Source: Bacillota bacterium
Lineage (GTDB): Bacteria > Bacillota > SHA-98 > UBA4971
Length of the DNA stretch: 64,000 nt
NCBI GenBank assembly: GCA_030024085.1
Contig: JASEJE010000001.1
Location: 62,001-126,000 of the forward strand
Direction: 5' to 3'
Position 1 is the first letter of the stretch, and each line of letters starts with the position of its first letter. The notes beneath the pieces are model-generated. The model saw nothing but the letters and a program-made list of their open reading frames with translations, did no database searches and was not told the origin of the DNA. This document shows positions 35,972 to 43,135 of the stretch, in pieces. Made by a program: the position numbers and the translations under genes.

Positions 35972-36794
35972 CGGTCCCGGACGGCACCGGTTCGGCGGAC
36001 TTCCCCGATGCGCAGCCTGCACCGTGCCCTCTTGCCTCGCCTATCGCGCCCGCGAGACCGTACGAAATCGCGCCAGTTGGGCATCTCTTGATGCACTCGG
36101 GGTCCCCGCCGCAGAGATCGCAGATGAGCGGGACCCCGGTCTCGGGATGGAAAGCCACGGCGCCAAAGGGGCATGCGTCGGCGCACGCGCCGCACCCGCT
36201 GCACAGGGTCTCGTCCACAACGACGCACCTGGTTTCAGGGTCCCGCGAGAGGACCCCGTTGGGGCATGCCTCTACGCACCTTGCGTTTCCGCACTGCCTG
36301 CACACCAGCGGACGGTCGATCCCGTCCTCGTCGACTTTGTCCACGTGTATCCTTGATAGCAAGTCGGAGAACTTCCGCTCGTGCGTAAAGCTGCAGATGA
36401 GCTCACATGCCCGGCACCCTGCGCAGAGCTTTTCGTTCACGAGCATCCTGGGGCGCGGGCCCCGGCCGCTGCAGGCGTCGCGGCCGGTGCGCCCGTCATG
36501 CTCTTTCCTTCCCTCGCCCGCGGGTTCGCCCACCCGCTCGATCCGGAATATGACCATGCCGTTTGGGTCGGGGCACGCGACCCGGACGGTGTCCGAGAGC
36601 CAGTCGTTGTCCTCGACGATGTTGCGCTCCTTTGCCGGGAGCATCGGGAGGATGCTCTGGAGCGCCCACAGGCACATGTGCCTTCCGTCAGGGATCGTGA
36701 TGCGCCCGCCGCTCACCTCGAAGTAGTCCCCGACATGCATCGGGAGATCACAGAATCCCCGAATCTCGTCAACTACTACCCTGAGATCATACAT
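35964..36794 (-). CDS. TIGR04076-domain / multi-cluster ferredoxin fusion, AOR electron-transfer partner
   Basis: 276 residues from the ATG at 36794 (MYDLRVVVDEIRGFCDLPMHVGDYFEV), GGAGG 11 bases upstream. Residues 1 to about 92 match the TIGR04076 domain (CDLPMHVGD, then VACPDPNG). Residues of about 112 onward form an HycB/DMSO-reductase-type iron-sulfur subunit with four cysteine clusters: CAGCRACELIC, CRQCGNARCVEACPNG, CSGCGACADACPFGA and CDLCGGDPECIKRCPTG. It probably carries electrons from the adjacent AOR. It is the first structural gene after the T-box leader. The stop is supplied within repeat copy E. Confidence 0.83.
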   Translation of the reverse strand: MYDLRVVVDEIRGFCDLPMHVGDYFEVSGGRITIPDGRHMCLWALQSILPMLPAKERNIVEDNDWLSDTVRVACPDPNGMVIFRIERVGEPAGEGRKEHDGRTGRDACSGRGPRPRMLVNEKLCAGCRACELICSFTHERKFSDLLSRIHVDKVDEDGIDRPLVCRQCGNARCVEACPNGVLSRDPETRCVVVDETLCSGCGACADACPFGAVAFHPETGVPLICDLCGGDPECIKRCPTGAISYGLAGAIGEARGHGAGCASGKSAEPVPSGTAK

Positions 36795-37011
36795 CGCCTT
36801 CAGTGCCTCCAGATTCCCCGCGCGACGTGCCTGTGTCGCGCGGCTTCGCTGCACCCCGCATGGGGTTCGGGTCAGGCCTTGTCTCTTCCGTTGGTGCCCT
36901 TTCGCCGCAAGCGACGTCCGGCACGGCCGAGACGCCGGGAACCGGCCTCCGCTTCTACCGAGTGCCGCTCCGCCATCAGGCGGCATGGTCGCCACGGCGG
37001 CTTTGGCATAC

Positions 37012-37452
37012 AAAAAAGCCCGTCCCGTGAGGGACGAGCTTGAAATGTGCCCGTGGTGCCACCCTGGTGAGGCAGGAAGACCCTGCCCCACTCGTTACCA
37101 GGATACGGCCTTCGGAACGACGACTCCTCCGGCGATATCCCTGCCCTGTAACGGTGGCTTCCGGCTAAGGCCTACTCGGCCGTTCTCGGATGGGATGCGC
37201 TGCCGCCTCCACCCTGTACCCCGCGCCTACCCTCCGCCGCACCCTCGCGGCGCTGCGAGGATAGCTCGCACACCGACCTTTCAGCCTGCGACTCCGGGGC
37301 CCACTCGCCACACCCAATCTCCGCGGGGCTTGCACCATCCCCCGCTCGCTCAGGATGAGGGCCTTCTGTGGCGACCTTCCCCTTCAACGTCTTTGGTATG
37401 TTCTTTACTTCCGGTTCCGCCCTTGCGTCTACTCGCGGTTCCAGATCCAGTT
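37012..37452 (-). promoter_or_regulatory. T-box leader (apparent tRNA-Trp specificity)
   Basis: On the minus strand: AGTA of the specifier-loop S-turn at 37409-37406; GATGGTGCAAGCC of the distal Stem I; GAG-TGG-G at 37306-37300, the expected GAR-codon-purine specifier position, giving TGG (Trp); the T-box AGGGTGGCACCACGGG at 37065-37050; then a terminator, AGCTCGTCCC / GGGACGGGCT plus six T (37040-37012). The bulge reads TGGC, which pairs with a G discriminator base, as bacterial tRNA-Trp has; branched-chain tRNAs have A. Uncharged tRNA would favour antitermination into the ferredoxin-AOR-liv unit. The 217 bases between terminator and first gene hold no gene. Confidence 0.85.
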
Positions 37453-37458
37453 GCCCCT

Positions 37459-37488
37459 ATTCTAGCAACACCTTTCCTCACTTGTCAA
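37459..37488 (-). promoter_or_regulatory. Promoter of the T-box operon
   Basis: Minus-strand TTGACA (37488-37483), 18 bp, TAGAAT (37464-37459). The -35 lies inside the last codons of the upstream dedA gene. Confidence 0.75.
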
Positions 37489-38155
37489 CAGTGGATTTTC
37501 GCCTGTGGATTCTCGCCCGTCGGCTCTTTGCCTGCGTGGGGCCTGCCCTTGGCAGTCTCGCTTGTGCTCTCCCCATATGTCGCGAGACCGTGACTTGCGC
37601 AGCGGCGAGGATACCTGCTGCGAGCGTGATGGGTCCAAGGTGCTGTTGGAGGAAAACGATGGCCCGTTCACCCATGGCCATTACCACAGCAGCCTCGAAG
37701 AAGAACCGCGCCCCACGCCCGGTGAGCGAGGCAAGGAAAACGACGTCGGGCCGAACGCGGAAAACGCCCGCGGCGATGGTGAAAGCCTTGTATGGTATCG
37801 GGGTCAGGGCTGCGAGGGCCACTGCAAGCCCGCCGTGCCGGCGGAACATCCCTTCCGCTTTGCTTACGTAGTGCATGGGGATGAGGCTTCGCAGCACCGT
37901 CCAGTTCAGCACCGCCCGGCCGACTTTCCGTCCGATCTCCCACCCGAGTAGACCGCCAAGGGAGGAGAAGACCGTGCAGAGAAAGGCGTAGACCAGCGCC
38001 TTTCCGGGATTGAGCACGGCCATGGGCACGAGCAGGACATCGGGAGGTATCGGGAAGAACGATGCTTCCGCGAAGGCTACCACGACGATGCCTGCCACAC
38101 CGTATGCCATGAGCGCCTGTGCGATTGATTCGGACAAGGTCGCAAGCAAGTTCAT
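37478..38155 (-). CDS. DedA-family membrane protein
   Basis: 225 residues. The DedA/SNARE-associated domain shows FAEASFFPIPPDVLLVPMAVLNPGKALVYAFLCTVFSSLGGLLGWEIGRKVG and the conserved FRRHGGLAVALAALTPIPYKAFTIAAGVFR. Members are undecaprenyl-phosphate or phospholipid flippases. The 30-residue tail is basic and Arg-rich. Its end overlaps the -35 of the T-box promoter. Confidence 0.88.
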   Translation of the reverse strand: MNLLATLSESIAQALMAYGVAGIVVVAFAEASFFPIPPDVLLVPMAVLNPGKALVYAFLCTVFSSLGGLLGWEIGRKVGRAVLNWTVLRSLIPMHYVSKAEGMFRRHGGLAVALAALTPIPYKAFTIAAGVFRVRPDVVFLASLTGRGARFFFEAAVVMAMGERAIVFLQQHLGPITLAAGILAAAQVTVSRHMGRAQARLPRAGPTQAKSRRARIHRRKSTVDK

Positions 38156-38197
38156 GAGGATACGCTTCTTTCCGGAGCATTCGCCTATCTCCTATGA

Positions 38198-38929
38198 CTA
38201 CCGCTCCTGACCGGGCGTGACGGACGGTGCATTCCGGCGGTGGCCGTCGTTCTGGCTCTCGAGGGTCTCCGTCAATGAGCCTCTATAGCTCTGCAACTCA
38301 CGACAGGTCGCGAGCCCTGTCGCCTCCGCTTTCAGTGGAGTGCGATGCGCCACCGCGAGTGCCACCGCCGCCCCGGCGAGCCCAAGCGCCATCCCTGCCA
38401 CCACGTCAAGCGGGTAATGCGCCATCAGGTAAACGCGGGAGAAGCCCACAAGCGCTGCGAGGCAGACGAACGGGGCCCGCAACGTGCGCCACCTGTCCCC
38501 CCAGATCCAGGACATGCAGAAAGCCTCAGTCGTATGGCCTGACGGGAAAGAGTCGAATGACCCTCCGAGCGGGCGTTCCCGTCCCACAACGTGCTTGGCG
38601 AGCTGAGATGCCAGACCTACCACGGCGAAGGCCCCTACTGCGAGCCGGGCGTACCTCCGGGTGCGCTCGTCGCCCGCAGCGTACATGGCAATCGCCAACC
38701 CAAGCAGCACGATGCCATTGCCCAGCTCCGTAACCACGGGCATCAAGACATCGAGTATCGTGCCGTTGCCGAGCCCGTGAACTACGGAAGGGAGTCTTGC
38801 GTCGAGCGCCATTATGACGCTGGCCCACGCTTGCCACGTGTGCAACGTTACCATCGGCATCACCCTCAGCCCCACGCGCACCGCACATGTTTGAAGGCTC
38901 AGGTCCCGGACGACTATCCATCCGTCCAT
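38198..38929 (-). CDS. PAP2-family membrane phosphatase
   Basis: About 243 residues (start uncertain; the ATG at 38860, MPMVTLHTWQAW, is an alternative). The three phosphatase motifs are complete: KHVVGRERP, PSGHT and SRVYLMAHYPLDV, spread over about six membrane helices. Likely a lipid or undecaprenyl-pyrophosphate phosphatase. It lies 42 bases upstream of dedA on the same strand, so the two may act together on lipid carriers (inference). The tail is a hydrophilic extension. Confidence 0.88.
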   Translation of the reverse strand: MDGWIVVRDLSLQTCAVRVGLRVMPMVTLHTWQAWASVIMALDARLPSVVHGLGNGTILDVLMPVVTELGNGIVLLGLAIAMYAAGDERTRRYARLAVGAFAVVGLASQLAKHVVGRERPLGGSFDSFPSGHTTEAFCMSWIWGDRWRTLRAPFVCLAALVGFSRVYLMAHYPLDVVAGMALGLAGAAVALAVAHRTPLKAEATGLATCRELQSYRGSLTETLESQNDGHRRNAPSVTPGQER

Positions 38930-39049
38930 CCGTGGTCTGCAGCGCGCCTGGCTACACTGGTGTCTCGGGACGTGACCGGGATCAGGTCAAGTGTCGTAGA
39001 TGCAGATGAAGGGGCGGTTAGAGCTGCATTAGAAAGCTCCAATCCGCCT

Positions 39050-40444
39050 CTACCGTACTGCCGGGAGGCTCACTGTGAAGACGCTGCCTTTACCAGGTGT
39101 GGACGCAACGCGGATATCGCCGCCGTGAAGCTGGGCGATGTGCTTTGCGATGGCAAGCCCCAGGCCCACGCCGCCCTCGCTGCGCGAGCGGGCTTTGTCC
39201 ACGCGGTAGAAGCGTTCGAAGATGTGAGGAAGGTGCTCTGGCGGGATGCCAGGGCCGGTGTCCTTGACGGCCACTTCGACGACCCCGGCTCCTGGAGTCA
39301 CCTCTATGGTCACGTTCCCTCCCTCCGGCGTGTGTTTGATCGCGTTGTCGAGGAGGTTCAGGAAGAGGCGGAGGAGCCGATCCTGGTCGCCGCGCAGCCG
39401 AAGCGTCCTGGGCCCGCTGTAGCGAACGGTGACGCCTCTTGCCACTGCGAGGGGCTGGAGCTGCTCCGCTATGCCGCTTATGAGAACGGCGAGGTCGAGA
39501 GATTCCACGTTGAGGTCCGGCTTTGCGGACTCCGCCCTGGCCAGCACGAGAAGGCTTTCCGCGAGATGAATCAGGCGATCCGCCTGGGTTTCGACTTCGG
39601 CGAGGGCCGCCCTATAGTCCCGAGCCTCCCTCGGCCGTGAAAGCGCAACGTCAACGGTGCCCTTCATTATCGTGAGCGGCGTGCGAAGCTCATGGGCCGC
39701 GTCCTGAGTGAACCGCTTCTCCCTCTCGAACGCCGCCTGGAGGCGCGCCAGCATGCAGTCGAACGTCTTTGCGAGCCGTCCGACCTCGTCATCGGGAAGC
39801 GAAAGGTTCAGCCTACGGGAGAGGTCCTCTGCGCCGATGTCCCGGGCAAGCCGCGTTACCCGATCGATCGGGCCGAGGGCCCGTCCCGAGATGAAGACGC
39901 CACCGAGTGCCGCCACAAGCAGCACGAGGGGGATGCCCAGCGCGAGGACGCCTGCCACTCGCTCGAGGGTTTCGTCTACCGCGCTAAGTGGCCGCGCGAC
40001 CTGGAGGGCGCAGGTTGCGCTCGCCGACGGCAGTTTGATGAGCATTGTGTATACCCGCCATGGCTCGCCTGATATGCGCGCGGTCGAGAACCCCGCCTGG
40101 AGGCGTTTCGGCATCGGGAACCCGGCGTAGTCTCCGATCCCGTCTGTCGTGTGACCCAACTCATCCAGGAGGCGCATGATGACGCCGCCGGCGGCAGAGG
40201 GGGCGGTATCGGCGTTCTGGAAGCTCAGGGCGCCGTCCTCATTGTCGATCCCGCGGGCGGCCTCCTGTGCGAGGGTGCGCAGACCTCCGTCCACCTCGGC
40301 ATAAAGGCTTCGTGCCAGGTTGAGGTAGACGAATCCCCCGAACGCAGCCAGCGTGATGGCCACGAGGACCATGTACCACGCGGTAAGACGTATTCGTATC
40401 GGGACCGTCTTCTCGAACACCCTTTCCCGTCCCTCCTCGTCCAT
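39050..40444 (-). CDS. Sensor histidine kinase
   Basis: 464 residues. Membrane segment 1 at about 20-42 (WYMVLVAITLAAFGGFVYLNL), an extracytoplasmic sensor of about 130 residues, membrane segment 2 (VLALGIPLVLLVAALGGVFISG), a HAMP domain (LGPIDRVTRLARDI), a HisKA domain with the phosphoacceptor in QDAAHELRTPLTIM, and an HATPase with N-box LNLLDNAIKHTPEGG, G1 DTGPGIPPEH and GLGLAIAKHIAQLHGG. It resembles the CusS/BaeS/ArlS class. The partner regulator lies directly upstream. Confidence 0.93.
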   Translation of the reverse strand: MDEEGRERVFEKTVPIRIRLTAWYMVLVAITLAAFGGFVYLNLARSLYAEVDGGLRTLAQEAARGIDNEDGALSFQNADTAPSAAGGVIMRLLDELGHTTDGIGDYAGFPMPKRLQAGFSTARISGEPWRVYTMLIKLPSASATCALQVARPLSAVDETLERVAGVLALGIPLVLLVAALGGVFISGRALGPIDRVTRLARDIGAEDLSRRLNLSLPDDEVGRLAKTFDCMLARLQAAFEREKRFTQDAAHELRTPLTIMKGTVDVALSRPREARDYRAALAEVETQADRLIHLAESLLVLARAESAKPDLNVESLDLAVLISGIAEQLQPLAVARGVTVRYSGPRTLRLRGDQDRLLRLFLNLLDNAIKHTPEGGNVTIEVTPGAGVVEVAVKDTGPGIPPEHLPHIFERFYRVDKARSRSEGGVGLGLAIAKHIAQLHGGDIRVASTPGKGSVFTVSLPAVR

Positions 40445-40488
40445 CCTCGCGCCTTCCCACCCCTTTCCGGCACGGCGGCCTCGGGTGG

Positions 40489-41163
40489 CTACGCCTGATC
40501 CGAGATCTTGTAACCTGCGCCCCGCACCGTCTGTATGAGCTTCGGCTCGAAGTCCGCGTCGACCTTGACGCGAAGATACCTGATGTATACGTCCACTATG
40601 TTGGACTCGCTGAGGAAGTCGTAGTCCCAGACGTGCTCGGCTATCTGCGTGCGGGTCAAGACCTGGTTCTTGTTGCGCATCAGGAACTCGAGCAGCGCGT
40701 ATTCTCGGGCGGTGAGTACGATCTTCCGGCCGCCCCGTTCAGCCGCATGGGTGCGCACGTCGAGGGCGAGATCACCCACCTTAAGCCGCGAAGGAACGAC
40801 CTCTCTGGGGCGCCTCAGCAGCGCACGGACGCGCGCCACAAGCTCCCTGAAGGCGAACGGTTTGACGAGGTAATCGTCGGCACCCGCATCGAGACCCTGC
40901 ACCCGGTCGTCCACGGCGTCCCGCGCAGTCAACATGAGGACGGGCGCGCTCGAGCCGCGGGCTCTGATCTCGCGGCACACGGCAAAACCGTCGTTTCCAG
41001 GAAGCATGATGTCGAGGATGATGACATCGTAGTCCGCGGACAAGGCGTAGTCGATGGCGGTCTCGCCGTCCCCCACCATGTCCACGGCGTACCCTTCCTC
41101 TTCCAGGCCCTTCTTGATGAAAGCCGCGATCTTGTCCTCGTCTTCGACTACGAGAATCCTCAA
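40489..41163 (-). CDS. OmpR-family response regulator
   Basis: 224 residues. Receiver domain with acidic pocket VVEDED, phosphorylated Asp in VIILDIMLPG (about 51), conserved Thr in LMLTARD and Lys in YLVKPF. The C-terminal winged helix is KIVLTAREYALLEFLMRNKNQVLTRTQIAEHVWD, then VDVYIRYLRVKVD. It is followed 45 bases later by the kinase. Target genes unknown. Confidence 0.95.
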   Translation of the reverse strand: MRILVVEDEDKIAAFIKKGLEEEGYAVDMVGDGETAIDYALSADYDVIILDIMLPGNDGFAVCREIRARGSSAPVLMLTARDAVDDRVQGLDAGADDYLVKPFAFRELVARVRALLRRPREVVPSRLKVGDLALDVRTHAAERGGRKIVLTAREYALLEFLMRNKNQVLTRTQIAEHVWDYDFLSESNIVDVYIRYLRVKVDADFEPKLIQTVRGAGYKISDQA

Positions 41164-41416
41164 GCCTCATCCCCTCCCCTGCTCCAGGCCTCTGGCCTCA
41201 GCCATTATCCCACTACTTGGAGGCCGATGCAAGTCTGGCGAGGGTGGCAACCGGGTGTCAGCACTCCAGGCTGTCAGCTCAGACGATGAGGTGCCCCGGG
41301 CGCCCCAAAGGGGCGTCGGAGCACCGCACCATGTCGCCCGAACCTGTCCAGAACAAACCCGCCGCGACCTGGGCTAGGTTGCCCGTTCGTTGTCTTAGCG
41401 CTATGCGCTGTCGGGT

Positions 41417-41758
41417 TTACTTGAACTCGTGCTGTCCATCGAAGTTGCCTTCCTCATAGCCGGGAGTCCCGGGCGCCTCCACCGGGTCATTTGCTGCCTC
41501 AGCAGCCTCCGACTCTTCAGCCTCGGTCTCGGCCTCGGATTCGGACTCGACTGCCTCCTGAGATCCGGTGGCCTCGTCATCGGCTCCAACCTGGGCGCCG
41601 TTGCCAGACGTATCCTGGGCGTTCACCTGCGTTGTTTCCTGCGGAGCGGCGACCGTGTTGCCGGCGCCGCTCGTGGACTGCGCGTAGGCGTAGATGGAGG
41701 TTGCAACCGCGAGGCTTATTGCGAAGACCACGGCGAGGAGCTTTGCATGGCGTGACAT
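41417..41758 (-). CDS. Secreted acidic low-complexity protein
   Basis: 113 residues from the ATG at 41758 (MSRHAKLLAVVFAISLAVATSIYAYAQ), which gives a clean signal peptide with cleavage near AYAQ; GGAGGT lies upstream. The mature part is unstructured: Gln/Thr/Asn-rich, then a Glu/Ala/Ser run (about 65-95), then a Pro/Gly-rich end. No family recognised. It could bind cations or act as a wall-associated polyanion. Confidence 0.6.
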   Translation of the reverse strand: MSRHAKLLAVVFAISLAVATSIYAYAQSTSGAGNTVAAPQETTQVNAQDTSGNGAQVGADDEATGSQEAVESESEAETEAEESEAAEAANDPVEAPGTPGYEEGNFDGQHEFK

Positions 41759-41895
41759 TGAAGTATCACCTCCTTTTGGGTTGGATCTGGCGAGCGGGGT
41801 GGCCTCCCTCATCGGTGCCATCCCCTCCAGCCGGTTTCAAGTCTAGCCCGGGGAGGTGAGATGTCGGTTAGACCGCGATTAGACTTCTCTAACCT

Positions 41896-42441
41896 TTAGA
41901 GATTCCTGAGATCGAAGAGCGACTCGAAGATCATGGAGGTGGAGCTGCGCTCTATTGTAAGGCGTACCTTGATGGATGACGCGCTTCTGGCATCACTGAC
42001 CTCCTGAAGGGGGCCTTCTGGCTCGGGGCCCGGCGCGAGGTAGGTGAACTCGCACGAGGTCACCGATGTATCGGACCCAAAGAGTTCTATGCCGCTCCGG
42101 CTAAAGGTGCCTGGCAGCGACCCGTCCGGCGGCGTAAACTCATAGTCAACATCCGTGGTGTTGTCCTGCAAGCGCCCGTGGAGCCGTGTTTCAGACGAAT
42201 CGCCATGAATCTCCCGCATGCCCCGCAGGTCTTGCCCGAGCGTCTCCATCACCAGCATTCCCGCGGAGGATAGCTCGGATCTGGCCTCAACGAGCCTGTA
42301 CGCGCGAAGGGCGACCGAAACCGCGCTCAAGGTGATCGCAAGTACCAGCGGGACTATCGCTAGAACGACGAGGACTTCGACCAGCGTGAAGCCCCGGCCT
42401 GTGCGCGCTTTTCGGCACTCGGCCAGAAGTGTCTCTCCCAC
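41896..42441 (-). CDS. Prepilin-like protein (minor pseudopilin)
   Basis: 181 residues. The type IV prepilin leader is short and basic, with the cleavage-methylation site RG/FTLVEVLVVLAIVPLVLAIT at about 16-17 (Gly at -1, Phe at +1, Glu at +5). The globular part contains RLHGRLQDNTTDVDYEFTPPDG and CEFTYLAPG. It lies 24 bases after another prepilin gene. Minor pilins of this class prime a type IV pilus or secretion pseudopilus; no assembly ATPase is in the window. Confidence 0.85.
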   Translation of the reverse strand: MGETLLAECRKARTGRGFTLVEVLVVLAIVPLVLAITLSAVSVALRAYRLVEARSELSSAGMLVMETLGQDLRGMREIHGDSSETRLHGRLQDNTTDVDYEFTPPDGSLPGTFSRSGIELFGSDTSVTSCEFTYLAPGPEPEGPLQEVSDARSASSIKVRLTIERSSTSMIFESLFDLRNL

Positions 42442-42465
42442 GATCCTGCCACCCTCCAGTATTGC

Positions 42466-42996
42466 TCACTCCGGGTAGATCAGCGTTGTCAGAGAACAAA
42501 GCGGCGTGGCGCTGTCTGACATAGGGTGCTCGTACACAGACACGGTCACTTCCCACAGCCTGCTCCCAGAGTCTTCATCATAGATCTGCATTACTCGCTC
42601 GATGTCGAATGACCTGTTCCCGTCAGAGCTGGTTACCGTGGTAACCGATGTTCCCTTTGAGAAGGCGTCAGCGCCAAGGGCCTTCAGTGCTTCAATAGTA
42701 CTTCGGGCAAGGTCGAGCGCCTGAGCCTTGACGTCCCGCTTGACCGTGTTTCCAAGCAAGTTCGCCATAGCCGACATCGCAGGGACGAGCACAAGGGCAG
42801 TAAGCAGGAGAGCAATAAGGACCTCAACGAGCGTAAATCCCACAGATGCCCTCAGGTATCTCTTGGCCATTTCAACCAAGGCGCGCCGCTGGCGTTCTCG
42901 TGTTCGACTCGCTGTAGACCGGCCAGGGCACCCCTGATAAAGGTGCCGGCGCTTGGGTTGGGCCTCATTGGTTAGTCCTGCGTTCTTCCGCTTCAT
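42466..42996 (-). CDS. Prepilin-like protein with unusually long leader
   Basis: 176 residues from the ATG at 42996, which has GGTGGAG eight bases upstream. The prepilin site VG/FTLVEVLIALLLTALVLVPAMS comes after about 50 basic residues, far longer than the usual 6-30. An ATG at 42870 (MAKRYLRASVG) would give a standard 11-residue leader but has no clear ribosome binding site. The globular C-terminus is VTTVTSSDGNRSFDIERVMQIYDEDSG. Pseudopilin, PilV/GspI-like. Confidence 0.8.
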   Translation of the reverse strand: MKRKNAGLTNEAQPKRRHLYQGCPGRSTASRTRERQRRALVEMAKRYLRASVGFTLVEVLIALLLTALVLVPAMSAMANLLGNTVKRDVKAQALDLARSTIEALKALGADAFSKGTSVTTVTSSDGNRSFDIERVMQIYDEDSGSRLWEVTVSVYEHPMSDSATPLCSLTTLIYPE

Positions 42997-43135
42997 GTTC
43001 ACAACTCCACCGCATGTTTCCAGCGGACCGCCCGCTCGTGCGGACTGCCTCCTCGAGATGTTCTTCCGACGGGTAGCCTGATGTCACGATGCCACCTGGG
43101 CTCGACCCTTCTCTACCTGTGGAGGTCCACGATTA

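Noticed and set aside
37012-37452. Branched-chain amino acid T-box, as the downstream liv genes might suggest
   Set aside because: The bulge TGGC requires a G discriminator base and the specifier reads TGG; Leu, Ile and Val tRNAs carry A73 and need other codons.
41286-41330. GCCCC-AAA-GGGGC hairpin upstream of the response regulator as a terminator
   Set aside because: The stem is short and no T-run follows on either strand.
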